From Vesta saturnalis (Eukaryota; Arthropoda; Insecta; Coleoptera; Lampyridae): a DNA stretch of 64,000 bases. Shown here in pieces: positions 35,451 through 47,539 of this stretch. The position numbers and the translations under genes were made by a program. Where the stretch lies: positions 930,001 through 994,000 of the forward strand of contig JARFJB010001594.1 of NCBI GenBank assembly GCA_036346205.1, written 5' to 3'. The notes under the pieces are model-generated. The model saw only the letters and a list, made by a program, of their open reading frames with translations. It ran no database searches and was not told where the DNA came from. How positions within the stretch are numbered: the first letter of the stretch is position 1; each line of letters starts with the position of its first letter.

Positions 35451-38130
35451 CATAAATTTACATGATGCCAATACTTAAATGACATCTTCATTTTAAACTT
35501 CCGTCTAAACGTGATAAACAAACCAAAACTTATATATAGTTTTCAGAATTGCGATTCTAAATGCGATTACCATTTGTAAAAATTTTGAATACTTTCCAAA
35601 TACGTAAAAGACGAAATAAAAACGTTACAATCGAAATACATCATCAAATTCAACTGCATGAACTTATACTACATTTCAGATTTACGGTACTATAGAATAA
35701 TTTATAATTTTGGAATTAACGGCAAATATTTGATAAAATCACGACTACGTAACAAGGTACAATACTACATTTTTAATTCGTAAAAAAAATAGTTTAACAT
35801 AGAATCAAGTTTCAATACTATAATATACGCCATTTTAGAGGTACCATAAAATTATAAATTGCAGAAAACTGTAAAATTCGTTTAAAACGCTGCTCATAAG
35901 TGCGCAAGTTGCACAGAGTATTATAAAGCTACAACAGATTAAGTGGGACTACCGTTAATTTATGATGACAGGGAATAGCATTTTCGAATTTTTGTTCTGC
36001 ATGCAAGACTTTTTTGACGGATATTTTACCAACTTGTCAACTGTCATTTAACTTTTAAGACAAGATTGATATAAAGTTTACTATAATTCTTACATAAATC
36101 TTGTCTAAATTGATTTAAAATACAACTTCGGATAAACTTTAACACAAGATTAGTTGTAAAGCACTTCTATTTCCTAACTCGTCTAGACACATAATGAGGT
36201 TTTCAAAGTTTGTTGCATTAATTGCATAATCTTATTACCTGCACTTGTTCGGCAAGCTGCTCTTCCGTAAGTTTTTCTTGTCGTCGAGAAATAAATATAT
36301 GGTATAAAGTTTTGAGTCTTCTCATCGGGATTGAACAAAGCTAAAAACAAAAGGGCGTTTCGTTTACCCTCACCACTAACGTTGTCAATATGGTTATTAT
36401 GTTCATGTCTAGAAAAAGAAACCAATAATAAATAAGTGAAGGGTGGAATATCCCTTTCGTTTCTCATTGACATTATATATTCTGCTGATAAGGGAAATTC
36501 GAAATTTCCTTTGGGATTTGATGAAAAGATCATTGACCGTTTAAAACCCTGTAAAGTTTACGATACTGTAGGGTTGCAAAATTACAAAAGCACAAAAACA
36601 ATTTTGATAACTGAGCTTTTGATTGCTTGACCTACTTTACATCGACAGTCCCAATGGAACCTTAACAACTATAATCGAATACATACAAGTCGCAGAAATG
36701 AAATACAATTTCCGCGGTTACAGTTTTTTACCGGGAAAATAAGTTCTTTTAACGTGAAATAAGGCACGTTCCTATCTATGAACTTTTTGAAGATTTAAAC
36801 AGGTAATAATACATTCCTGAAATTCTTATTTGAATAAGACCGAGTTTCACAAATACCCCAGATTTACTCTCCAGTTTAATCAATAATCTCATCTCCGTTT
36901 CTGTTTCTCATAAATTTACTCAAAATATTAAGTTACCGCTTCTCAATGATACTTGATTCTAAATTTAAAATTCTTGTGTTAAAACAAGAACACAATAAAA
37001 TTACTTACTACAAAGGATTGTAAATTTAAGCCTTTTAAAACGAGATTTTAGTCAGAATTCCTGAGGATTGAGACGCATTTAAATCGAGTTAGTTGAACGG
37101 TTGGAGATCGGGTTAATGTGTATTAAAGTCAGCAGGAGTATAGTAATGAAACTACAAAGGTCAGCATGTATGGTCCCTTTTTCGCACCAACTAGAACACT
37201 CGGTATATTAAATATTAGAAGATGAAATAAATTACCCAACTTGTAAGTTTGACAGGAATAGCATTTGATCTAAACAATCTTAACAATTTTACTCGAACGA
37301 CTGTTCTGACCTCTATGTGGTTTGTCTCATCAAACTTTGTACTATTGTAATTAGGTTTTAGTTTCAAGCTCTTGGAACTTGAGTTTTGTGAGTTTGAAAC
37401 AAATTATTAATATACATTATTTTGTTCTTATTAATGCTGGTATTAATTATTATTAAAATTATAAATTAATATTGTATGTTAGTCAATTAATACCCATTAG
37501 GACAAATTAACGGTATGCTAAATTAACAACGCCTCGCATACAAATCAATAAATAACTTGGAACCCTCTTATAAATATGTTATTATAATGTTCAACCAGTT
37601 TTTATGTATTTAAAAGGCAGTGCCATCCTGTTAAAGTACGCCTCAGAATATCAGAGGGTAATAAATCATGTTATTAGTGAAATTGTGTTGTTTTTTTGAG
37701 TGGTAGCGGCAAACAGAAATCAGTAACAAACCGGACTAGTTTAAACGAAGAAGCTCGAAATGTGCAGCTTGCAAAATATTGTGTTAAATAAAGACTTGTA
37801 GGCAGCAAACCGAGAAAGTTTTATTATTGTAATAAAAAATTGTCGAATCGCAATTGTTACCGCGAAAGAAAAATTTGTTGGTAATAAGTCGTAATTTGAT
37901 AATGTTTTTCGGCATAATTGATATTTGACCAAGAGTTGAAAAGAAGAAGAAAAACATGTTGGGGTAGAACACAGGTGTGCTCTCGAAGCTGCCTTTACGG
38001 AGAGACCGTGACGAATCGTTGAAAATTTCTATACACACAGATTTCTTTTAAAAAGGTCCCATTAGTAATTAATTACATCAGAACATACTGCAAGTCAAAA
38101 GGCGTCTTTGTTTGGAAATTCGTGACACAT
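35451..38130. other. AT-rich DNA, no recognised element apart from the frame at 36183-36533
   Basis: No repeat ends or family motifs were seen. Short frames at 37741-38038 on the minus strand have low-complexity content. Confidence 0.4.
36183..36533 (-). CDS. Unassigned open reading frame, 116 codons
   Basis: An ATG-initiated minus-strand frame begins FSSNPKGNFEFPLSAEYIM and ends with LMQQTLKTSLCV. I do not recognise a domain, signal peptide or membrane segment. Its length is notable in AT-rich DNA, but a plus-strand frame overlaps part of it (36436-36630), so chance is quite possible. It could equally be an exon of a gene or a repeat relic. Confidence 0.2.
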   Translation of the reverse strand: MIFSSNPKGNFEFPLSAEYIMSMRNERDIPPFTYLLLVSFSRHEHNNHIDNVSGEGKRNALLFLALFNPDEKTQNFIPYIYFSTTRKTYGRAACRTSAGNKIMQLMQQTLKTSLCV

Positions 38131-39435
38131 TATATATACTAAGTGGCATAGAAAGAAGAAAACCCAGTAATATTGAATTTTTTGTAAAAAATTTTTGGGA
38201 ATATGTTTGTTTATGTTAAGATAAAAAAAATGACCATTTTTTAGCCATATTACTCTATCGGTTTTTGCGTTAACGTCTTTCAAAAACATTTACGATCACG
38301 TGGCCTTAAAATCATTTGTAACTACAGTTGTCATCTAAGACGTGTAAAATACATTACAAAAAGCTTCTTTAATTGAATCACGACGCCTTGAGTGCGAAGA
38401 CGCCAAAATTTTCGGCAGTTAAGCGAGTTTGATAGGGGTCGAATTGTGGTCTTACGAGATGCTGGTTTGTCTATGAGAGATATAGCCGATAGAACGCAAC
38501 GGAGTTTAAACACTATGACTTGTGTTCGGGCATGGAACCAAGAGGGCCGTACACGAAGAGCGAGAGGCACAGGACGTTCTCGAAGAACCACAAAAGCCGA
38601 AGATCGTCGTCTTAGAGTATTGGCTCTACGGGACCGCTTCTGGTCTACACCTTTGGACTATTTTATACCGTCCCCATTTTGTGCTACCACTGACTCCTGG
38701 ACACCGACATGATCGTTTAGCGTGGTGTAGAGTACGGGCAAGAATGGAATTCAGTTGTCTTCAGTAATGAGTCCAAATTTAGTTTGGGCATGCATGACGG
38801 TCGTGCAAGGTTGAGAAGACGGCGTTGTGAGATCCCCAATTTTCTGTGGAAAGGCATGTGCACCACACAGATGGAGTTATGGTATGGGGGCTATTGCTAT
38901 TGGTCTTCATTAGAGGTAACATTACCGCTACGCGCTACATCCAGGAGTTCGTAGAACCCCATATTGTACCTTATGTTCAGACCATCCCCAACAGCACATT
39001 CCAATATGACAACGCACGACCTCATGTTGCTAGGGGTTTTTTGGCTAATTTTGAGGCCAATCAAGTTGCTTTGGCTCCGAGATCGCCCATCGAGCACGTC
39101 TGTGATATTATGGGAAGAAGATTACTCAATTTAACCCCCCTTCCTCCCACAAACTCTAGTGGCTCTACAGCATGAGTTACAGATAACATGGGATGAGATA
39201 CCTCAGGAGGAAATCTATCACCTCATTAGAAGTATGGTCAGACGTGTTAATGAGTGCATAAGACATCGTGGTGGCGCAACACATTATTAAGTTTTTTTGA
39301 AAAAATTAACAGTTTAATTTTTATCAAATTTTGATCGTTTACTAGTCTACCTTGAATACACTTGTATACCAGAAATTGTTCAAATAAATTGTTTATTACT
39401 GGGTGTTCTTCTTTCTATGTCACTTAGTATATATA
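38131..39435 (+). mobile_element. Tc1-like DNA transposon with both ends
   Basis: Inverted repeats of about 40 bp bound the element. The left end reads TATATATACTAAGTGGCATA then GAAAGAAGAA, and the right end is its complement with few mismatches. Both ends sit in TA-rich sequence, so the TA target duplication cannot be placed exactly. At about 1.3 kb this is a normal Tc1 length with a single transposase gene. It looks younger than most elements here, since the ends align closely. Confidence 0.88.
38392..39288 (+). pseudogene. Tc1-like transposase, frameshifted, first catalytic Asp replaced
   Basis: This would encode the transposase of the surrounding element. The first codon shown is GTG; a true ATG is not visible. 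The N-terminal paired helix-turn-helix is clear (QLSEFDRGRIVVLRDAG, SMRDIADRTQRS) with the GRPR-like hook GTGRSRRT. After a deletion and frameshifts near 38640 comes PLTPGHRHDRLAWCR. The first catalytic motif reads VFSNESKF (38757-38780), Asn replacing the essential Asp of FSDESRF. VMVWG, RGNITATRYIQEFVEPHIVP and QYDNARPHVAR (second Asp present) follow. SPIEHVCDIMGRRL is the third catalytic (Glu) region. The C-terminus is EIPQEEIYHLIRSMVRRVNE, ending at a stop near 39288. Inactive on several counts. Confidence 0.9.
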
Positions 39436-39589
39436 GAGTTTACTGCGGAGTGCATATTTTAAAAATTAATACTTTTTTTAGTAATAAATATGAAAATATT
39501 CCCAAATATTTCTAGTTTTTTCATAACTTTTAAAAACGGGGGTCTATTTGAGAGTAAAAACAAGGAGTTGCAGTTAAAGTTTCGGTTCA

Positions 39590-41235
39590 GTCGGATCGTT
39601 CACAAACCATATCATTATAGACTGTTGTGGCTATAAATATCTTATCGTGTCCATTTTATTAAAACTAACAACTCGTATTTATCTTTCTTTTTTTTGTGTT
39701 GGTTTTAATTAAGTTTTTCAAAAATTAATCTAATAACCGCCCGCCACCGTCTTGAGTTTAAACCGCGTATCTTAACCTTTGTGATTAAGTAACTAAAGGA
39801 TTATATTCAAACGTAAGTAGGGATTTGAATTTTGATTAAAGCTCTCAACAAGCAATTCAACATACCTACGTAACCTATTAAAAATCAATCATTGCCTTGC
39901 AAGAAGTTTCTATTTAATTACTCAAGCGCGCTCCTTAATGTGAAATCTGTTACAATAAAAGGACTCCGCGCCAGGCAGTACAGTGTCCCGTCTCCCCTTG
40001 CTTGTATGAGTTGGAATTGCTGACTATTTACTAATATTTTCGACCGTGTAGAGAATGTAATGCGTGGACAAAACGTGACACGATAGACCCCACTTAATTG
40101 TTTTAAACGATGCCGGGGTTTACAGACATGCGTCCCAGATGACATTAAAACCACCTCGAATTCCATTGTTACTGTTAAACTAACGTATTGTTTTTAAATG
40201 AAGAGAGATGTATAGATGAACGTGTAAGCTGAGGAAGGGATGCTGTAGTTTGTAACGTAGTCACTCAGACTTGCGGATAGAGTATCTACCACTTTGTTAT
40301 GATTTATTTGCACCTTACCCTTGCAAGGCCTTGTGTTAATGATGTTTTTGTAAGTATCTTTGACTCAGCCAGCTTATTTAGAATTGTTTGTCTACTAACT
40401 GATCTTGCTTTATATAGGTAATTTATTGTAATTGTACGTATGTATTTTTTTGTGATTTTATTATTTGTGTATGTGTAGATTCCGTGCGTATTTTTTTGTT
40501 CTTATCTAAGTATAACCAAACAGCGTTGTAGTTACTTTATTGTTACCTGTTTAATTTTACTGCTTGTCTTATGTTATATGTACCTTAACTTGCATTATTA
40601 TTTTTTTATTTACTTAGGTGTTAACTTAAAGACCGACATGATTGGTTGTGTAAGGGCCACATTGTTGGTATCACCTTTTTTTTCTGATTTATTTATGACA
40701 ATTGTGGGTGTAATTTCACTGTTTGCTTTTTTATTGTGTTTATGTGTAGATAAACTACTTTTATTTTTTTCTGTTACTTAATTTTGTAATGTTGTACGCA
40801 CTTTGACCGGATTTAATGATTTTGTTATGTACTGAAACCTTTCTTTTTTTCTTCTTTAATTGATTTATGTACTTGTGCAATTACTTACTTACTAATAAAT
40901 TTCGTTTTCTTGGTGGTTCTTTCCCAGTTTAGAACCTTAACGGGTTGAACCATCATTGCGCAAAGCTCGTTACTTCTAATTTGAGTAGTTTCTTTATTTA
41001 CCTGTCCCACTTAACCTCGTCCAATCTCATCTCATTACATAACACAGCGTAGCTTACCACTAGATGGCCAATTCTTTTTATTAGATTTGAGTTTTGCGAG
41101 GAATTCAATATCACACTTATTGTCAGGAAAGTCAGTGTAAGGCAAGCAATTAATTTGAGTAAGAGTAGCATCATTGTCTGTAAAGTGAAGTTACATCCCT
41201 CGCGATTTTTTTACTTAAATTTGCATTATTGCAAA
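39590..41235 (+). repeat. Unnamed interspersed repeat A, copy 1
   Basis: About 1.65 kb aligns in the same direction with 57730-59195. Shared blocks include a TATA-like CTATAAATA at 39629, TTTAAACC, GTAACCTATTAAAAATCAA, GGCAGTACAGTGTCCC, GACATGATTGGTT, and near the end GTCAGGAAAGTCAGTGTAA then AAGCAATTAATTTGAGTAA. It encodes no recognisable protein. The length, the TATA-like box near one end and the fixed ends suggest a solo LTR or a non-autonomous element, but I cannot show either. Confidence 0.7.
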
Positions 41236-41589
41236 TAAGTTCAATATTGCGCTCTTAAAGATTTTATAGTCTTTTCATTATTGAGAGTAATTTCAAATTA
41301 CACTTTTAACGACCTTGGGACACTACAGACGGTTCGGGTAAACAGCAAACAAAAGACGACCCTTTAAAATTCGACTTAAGCCTGAAGATCAGACAACTCA
41401 CACACGTGCGGTTGGGATTTCAGTGTATTAAAAATTGTAGATTAATTATCAAACAATTGAAAGGCGTGAAAGTATTAAAGATTTATATTAGATGTGGCTA
41501 TTTCAAAATCCTGATGTTTTGATTAATATAAAATAACCATAAATGTGGTTTACATAAATTTTTTTACATTTAACATTGTCATAAAGGTA

Positions 41590-42330
41590 GGTTCACAATC
41601 AGTATATCATCCTCATCCGATTCGCAAGAGCTGTCATCCTGTCCTGGATATTATAACGGGTTCTATAGTTTCTTCCATTATCAAATCAAGTTCCCACGTA
41701 CGCTCTTCCTCTTTAATTACATGCTTTACATTACACACTTTTTCCAATTTTCTTTCATTAAACGCTGTCGCACTTCACATCAATCTTTGTCCGATGGTGT
41801 ATTTATTCCAGTTGACCAACCTTCTTGGACTGCTTGACAGCGACTTGTAACATTTTTATTTTGCCAAATTATTTTTACCGTATATCTTTCGTTCAACCAA
41901 GCCCCATCGAGATAAACTATTTCTCGTCGTGCGGTACGAAACTTCTTCATTTCACGAAGGTATTTGCGTCTCCATGAAACAATTTGGAGATTATCAATTA
42001 GCATTGACTTTGTATTCACTTTTTCCCACTAAAAGTTAAGTTTCCGTAGTGTCCTGTATAGTGTCGACCGAGACAATGGTGGTACATCGTCTTCCTTTAG
42101 TATTGCTACTGTTTTGTTGCAGGTAGGAATTTCTTTATTGAAGTAGAAAGAAAGGAGTTTTCTTCTAATATGTACTGTGTACTGTTGACTTCGCCACTCC
42201 CGTCATGTTAGAACACATTTCTGCTATACTATCTACACTATTTGTCGTATTTTAATAGTTTAAGGCATTATGTACATTCAGAATGGTAATTTTCTCATTT
42301 TCAGAGAACGAACTAAGTTTCAAACGTTTT
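41590..42330 (-). pseudogene. Tc1/mariner-superfamily transposase (DDE_3-like), degraded
   Basis: Minus-strand blocks in order are KEDDVPPLSRSTLYRTLRKL (about 42112-42050, DNA-binding part), a stop, then the frame 42019-41780. That frame has NLQIVSWRRKYLREMKKF, EIVYLDGAWLNERYTVKIIW (normally YLDETWVN; the Asp is present but the following Glu-Thr is changed) and VQEGWSTGINTPSDK. An acidic C-terminal-like segment (EEERTWELDLIMEETIEP) follows near 41710-41650. The central DYHxDM region is deleted. This is a relative of the 21655-22320 pseudogene. No terminal repeats were identified. Confidence 0.75.
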
Positions 42331-42419
42331 GCTGTCTGATTTACGATATGACCTTCTCAAAAACAAATGTTAGTCATAAAATATATTTACTCGCACTTGA
42401 ACATCAAAATTCTTAAATG

Positions 42420-43360
42420 TTTTACACAGTCGATTTAGTCCTCTTATAATCGCACATAAACTTAAATCAACACCATTAATATCCAATACTGTTTAACGTA
42501 ATTCATACATGCTTGCACACCTTTACTTTGTTACTTAAAGGATTACTTTAGGTTTCTTTTCAGATAACGCGATAATACACAATACTTTTAACTCGATGTT
42601 TGCTGTTTATTTTAAATCTGCTCAAATAATTTTTGGAAAACACTAATTTGACAAAATTGTTTACTACATCTTTAACAATTTTTAACATACATTGCTACTG
42701 ACGAAGATAACTGTAAGTGTTATCGAAACGTTTAGATTGTATAATTTAAAGTACACCATTAAAAAATCCCAAAAAGATAAGTATTTTATTACTAGTAATC
42801 CCAATTCTCAATAAATCCTTTTATTTGTAAATGTTTAAATACTTTATCCCCAAAGTGGATTTTTGCAGTAAACTAATGTGCACTGCGATACTAATTATTT
42901 ACAAATAAAAACCAGCACAGACCGTTTTATGATCTCACAATATACTCGTGCGACCACCCGTTAAGTATAGCTCTTTGCCGAACGTCTCTTCCTGTATCCT
43001 GGCACTCTCTCCCTTATATACCTGCGGTCATCCATTTTGCCCAACGTCATCATATTTTTTCCCGCTTAAACCACAATCAACCTATCCCAAAAGAACTTTC
43101 CACTGTCCGTCTTTGCCTAGTGAAAAGTCTGGAATGGAACTAATGCAAACATCCTCACACTTCATCGAAAAGACCCTAATTCACATTCAAATTCACTCCA
43201 TGTACTGTCCAGATCTATATTTAACTTTGTATGAAAGTTTTACATACGCGCGAGTCTTCCTTCCCCACAAGTTAGCAAATTCTAACACAATTCGTACTGG
43301 AACATGCATTCAATATTTATATTACGCAATGTTACGACCTTTATACAAGCAAATATACAT
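42420..43360 (+). repeat. Unnamed interspersed repeat B, copy 2
   Basis: This is the diverged partner of 34230-35120 in the same orientation. Relative to copy 1 it carries about 160 extra bases at about 42672-42830, and these hold a hammerhead-like core. The TATA-like CTTATATACCTGCGG lies at about 43013. Confidence 0.6.
42698..42735 (+). ncRNA. Hammerhead-ribozyme-like core
   Basis: CTGACGA (42698-42704) is followed by an unpaired A, a 6-bp stem GATAAC/GTTATC with a TGTAAGT loop, then GAAA (42725-42728) and CGTT. This fits the hammerhead consensus CUGANGA-stem II-GAAA, followed by a possible GUU cleavage triplet. One extra base between the core and stem II departs from the canonical form. 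Stem I and stem III cannot be drawn with confidence. Activity is unproven. Confidence 0.35.
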
Positions 43361-43494
43361 ACATATTCTTTTTCTACACTTTAATACAATATCAACATAC
43401 ATTCACTGTCACACATTTACAACAATTTCAACACCGAATTCCACAACGCACAGTCGCAAATTCCGGTAGCGTTTAACCATTATCGTCTCAATAG

Positions 43495-43935
43495 GGCTCA
43501 TCTGCGACATGTAGATTAAAAAATGTTCTAAGGAAGGGTATTTCGCCTTCAAAATTGAAAAGTTTAATGAATGGTATACATGGTATACATTATGTAGAAA
43601 ATACAAAAATAAAATTTAGTTACATATTCTTTGCTTTTCCAAAATTGTTTATTTGTAATTTGTATGACGTGTAGACATAAAAATGTTCTAAAGAAGGGCG
43701 TTTTGCCCTTAAAAATGAAAATTTTAATTATTTATATGAATTCAAGATACTATGAATAAAAAATAAAATCGAGCTATATATTTTCTGTTTTTCTGTAACA
43801 AATTTCAAACTTGCTCATTTGCGGTCTGTATGGCATGTAGAAATAAAAATTTTCTAAGGAAGGGCGTTTTTTCCCTCAAAGTTAAAAAGTTTAATTATTT
43901 ATATGAATTCTACATACGTTAAGCTACAACAAAAC
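43495..43935. repeat. Tandem repeat of about 163 bp, three copies
   Basis: TGTAGA marks equivalent points at 43510, 43670 and 43836, spacings of 160 and 166 bp. Each unit has AAATGTTCTAA-GGAAGGGCGTTTTGCCC, in which AAGGGC and GCCCTT can form a hairpin, and then AAAAGTTTAATTATTTATATGAATTC. Divergence between copies is moderate. Confidence 0.85.
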
Positions 43936-45236
43936 TTATGTATTATTTTTTGTTTTTCATTAAAAAAGCTTTAAGCTTTCTTATCAAATCCGCTAAATTG
44001 GATTATTAATTCTCAAAATGTACTGAACGAACATTCGTATTATAGCCCCGTAATTTGTGAACTCAATTTTATCACAAGGAGACTTGCTTCAAAATGGCAT
44101 CCATAAAGAATCAATATAGAACAAATATTAATACATTGATATAACGTAATTAATGAAGGCACAGTAATACTCAAAAAGAAATTATTAGTTATGGTCTGTA
44201 TACGATATCACAATGGATTACTAAGCACTATAAATGGTAATAATGTTTTACCGAATTTAATAATTTACCAAATTGGCCACTTAACCTAACTTGTCACGCT
44301 ATTATACTACGTCTTTATTCAAACAAGACTTCATGTTTACTAACTCAAAATGGGCGTCTATTATCTGTCAAACACGTTAATTACTTAACTGACCAGAAAA
44401 CTATTCAATAACCGTAATAAGTGTGAGGTTCCACGATAAACTTCCTTTCTACGGTAGCTTCGATAGACTCCGATTTTTGCAAAACTTTATTATCCCGTAG
44501 CTCTATAGCAATTCCGTCAAATTAAACTTCAGGCAGCGACTCTACATTAAATCAAACAATTACAAACTACAACTTAAGGAAAAACTTTGGATCAAAGCGA
44601 TCGTTCTATATATAACAAGTTAACAAAATCTAACATCACGGACTCCGTTAAGGCGAAGTAACACGAAAGGTTCCACAATAATTAAGATAATGAAATAAAA
44701 ACGACACAAAAATTTCCACACCAACGTTTAAAAAATTTTAATTTTATAGCACGCTGCATACAACTTCATACTCGAATTAATTCCGACGAATAAAATTATT
44801 TTCACAATCTGATCTTAATCAAAAACAAAGAATTTAATAATGATGATTTAGTTTCACAGCTATACCTAGATTACACCTTTTCCAAGTGTTACACGCACTT
44901 GACACAATTTGATGGTACATTTTTTTAGTTCAGTACAATTTTCTTCTATTAAGCGGGATTTCATTGCCATTTGTCAGCTCATTTTGTGCAGAGATTTAAG
45001 GTTAGCGTGATTTGGTTACTTTTTAATAATCAAATCTTTTTTTTTCTATTTGGAATGAAATGGCCAGCGAAATACAAGAAAAGGTACATATATGAGGTTT
45101 AATAAGTTTAATAAGAGTTGTAACGCAACAATTGCTAACGAAAATATTTGCGGTATTTATCCAACCTGCACTAGACGTTCGTAAATGTTACAGGTGGTTT
45201 TCTAAATTTTGATCTGGTAATTTTGGTCTTTCCGAC
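43936..45236. other. AT-rich DNA without a recognised gene
   Basis: No coding family, tandem array or inverted-repeat pair was seen here. Confidence 0.4.
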
Positions 45237-45509
45237 TTGTATCGATCAGGAAAACCCACAACACAAAGTGTAAGCAAATCCGGGTCAGGATTGGACACGC
45301 TTAACCAACTTTTTTGGACTATCCAAGAACATTTACAGAAGATTGGAATAGTAAGCAGAACCGGTGTTTGGGTCTCGCGTAACAAAGCTAACCGATTTAG
45401 CACATGCAACTTATTGCTTCAATACCACAGTAAAGAACTGTTTTTTTATCGCCTGATCACTTGAGGTGAAAAATGGGTCCTCTATAATAATCCAAAAGGC
45501 AAATGGTTG
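45237..45509 (+). pseudogene. mariner transposase fragment with lost catalytic Asp
   Basis: The plus-strand frame reads TLNQLFWTIQEHLQKIGIVS, then TGVWVSRNKANRFSTCNLLL, then LIT-stop-GEKWVLYNNPKGKW. The last corresponds to the mariner motif TGDEKWI-YDN: here Gly is a TGA stop and the catalytic Asp is Gly. The fragment ends exactly where the Tigger-like element begins (45510). A possible continuation beyond that element near 52165-52215 (PNEVPPMKVAPHL) is weak. If correct, the Tigger element inserted into this mariner copy. Confidence 0.65.
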
Positions 45510-45734
45510 TAAAGTAAACTTGCTCTAATCCGACATGTCCGAGACGTGACACATGCCGGATTACGAAATATTCCGGATTGTAGGATGGATATCGGGGAAA
45601 ATGTGAGTTAAACAAAAAATGACGTTTTATTATTTAAACAACTTTGGTACAGATTAAAAACATTGATTAATACATACGTAATGAAAAATACGTGATTATG
45701 AAACAAAAATTTGCACTGTAGGCTTAAAAAAAGT

Positions 45735-46445
45735 TTATTTTGAGGTTGAACAAGACGGTTGATATAAATTCTTGTAATTGTTCTTCTTAGCCATCTTCAA
45801 CAAATCTCGAATGTCAATTTGCGTTTTAGTTTTTTCTCTTGGTTTCTATATGAAATCATTTCGTAGGATGTGTGGTTTCATAATTTCAGCATCATAGAAC
45901 GAGCTACTGCGTTCATAAAACTTGATTAATGTATTCAAAGCATCAACTGCTTGATTCCGTGTGATGTTGTTTGACTCGTCTTCATCTGAGTTCAGGTCTT
46001 TGGAGATTGAGGGATTAAGAACACTCTGTATGATGGCCTCATCTATCAGAACTGTCGGCTCATCACAATCTACTTCAACCCACTTCCGTAATTTCTTCCC
46101 GATTCATCTGAGACATGGGATTCTCTAAAGGCAAAGCACTTAATACTAGTTCATCAACTGTATTACTGTCAGTAACTTCGTTATTTTCGGCCATTACTTC
46201 AGGCCAAAGTTTACGTCATGACTTTTTCCAGGTTTCTTGGTTTTCCTCACCTCAAGCCGAAGCAGTAGCAAAGATAGCGTCTTTGGAAGACTGTGTTTGA
46301 AAGTCTTTCACTTGCAATCCGATGCGAGTAAATTTTGTACACAGTAGCGTGTATAGTGTGATTTGAAGTTCTAGATTGCGCCTTGATCCATAGGTTGGAG
46401 CTGGGATGTAACATTGGGAAGAAGACAGGTTACTGAAATTATTAC
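45735..46445 (-). pseudogene. Tigger/jerky-like transposase, C-terminal half
   Basis: On the minus strand VTCLLPNVTSQLQPMDQGAI (about 46440-46375) carries the third catalytic Asp (codon 46386-46388), the direct continuation of the domain interrupted at 50830. A stop, then NFKSHYTRYCVQNLLASDC, a frame change, and the acidic C-terminal region follow. The last includes EIRKWVEVDCDEPTVLIDEA, SDEDESNNITRNQAVDALNT and a Lys-rich end KMAKKNNYKNLY with a stop at 45735-45737. This arrangement (acidic tail after DDE) matches Tigger/jerky proteins. The split shows the element was intact here before the later insertion. Confidence 0.82.
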
Positions 46446-47539
46446 ACCTTTTTCTAATTAGGGCAGTTGTCTGGCCGATCCCTAACAATTTACTTACAAT
46501 GGTCGGACAGACCCATGAGGTGCGATAAGAAATTTTTGCCGCTTGCTCTTTGTCTAGGTCGGAGAGGTCGTGCGGTCCCTAACAATACGATAAACTATGG
46601 TGTCAAATATTGGGCGCCACTGGCTTGCCACTAGTCGCAACACCCAATCCAGAAGGTGCTGACGATGTTCGGTCGATTCCTCTAAGCCTTACCTTTATTA
46701 TTGATTTCCAACCTTTAATTCTTGTTGAATAATATTGTAAACAATTAAATAAATGTTATGGCTTACTTGGCTCGTAATGTTCTGTTTACCAATCCCTTTA
46801 TACCATGGAGTGGTGCGATGGCTTTTCTTAATCCTACTATGTACAGGTTGTCGATTGTATTATAACTGGTTCCATCAAACCTTCGTATGGAATCCAAATA
46901 TAAACTAAATGGTGAAATTAATTCAAAAAGGTTAAACCACGTTGTGATTCAAATAAATCACTAACAGGTGAACTTAGAATGTACAGCTAGTAGTTTAGCT
47001 GTTGCGTAAAACTAAAATCGTAAAGTGAAACTAAAACGTAAAATGTATCTGGAACGTGAAACCCTAGGGAGGAAGAAATGGATGAGTACATTGGTTATTA
47101 ATAGTGAAATTTTACCTTTAATGAAAAGGGTTTTCAGGTTCGTGGTTGCCTTCGATGATTGTTAGAATTTTTATCCTCCGCAGAAATAACACGTAATGCA
47201 TTCAAACTTTAAAACACTCAAAATTTAAACACTACGATTAATAAGTGATTTGAGATTAATCCCTTTTTCAAATCAGGTAACTATAATATAGTTAATCACC
47301 TTCGAAATCACATCTCTAACACTTTTTAGCTTTTACACTAAGATGGCCGACCAGCAGATAACAAGAATGAATCCTCATAAAGATCAAATTTAAACACGTG
47401 TCATTTTCTGGTCAAATTGGAGACTACAGATCTCTTTTTTTTAACTTATTAGAATTACAGTGACCTGTATTCAATCAAATAAATTGCATTTGTACATTTT
47501 CTACATTTATTCCTTTCCTCGCTAGATGACTATTTACCA
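46446..47539. other. Inserted DNA of unknown type between the Tigger half-gene and the Penelope-like element
   Basis: About 1.1 kb belongs neither to Tigger nor clearly to the Penelope-like element. On the minus strand 46925-46745 reads an open stretch of about 60 codons. It contains SIRRFDGTSYNTIDNLY and ends KGLVNRTLRAK-stop, with faint resemblance to the start of copia gag proteins. The string TGGCGCCCAA near 46615 (minus) resembles a retroviral-type primer site but lies on the wrong side of that peptide. Confidence 0.3.

Noticed and set aside
43520..43880. GC hairpins followed by T runs, resembling bacterial intrinsic terminators
   Set aside because: They are units of a tandem repeat in a eukaryotic genome; nothing upstream suggests a bacterial-type transcript.
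46600..46630. Primer-binding-site-like TGGCGCCCAA suggesting an LTR retrotransposon
   Set aside because: No LTR ends or pol domain nearby, and the only gag-like peptide lies on the wrong side of it.
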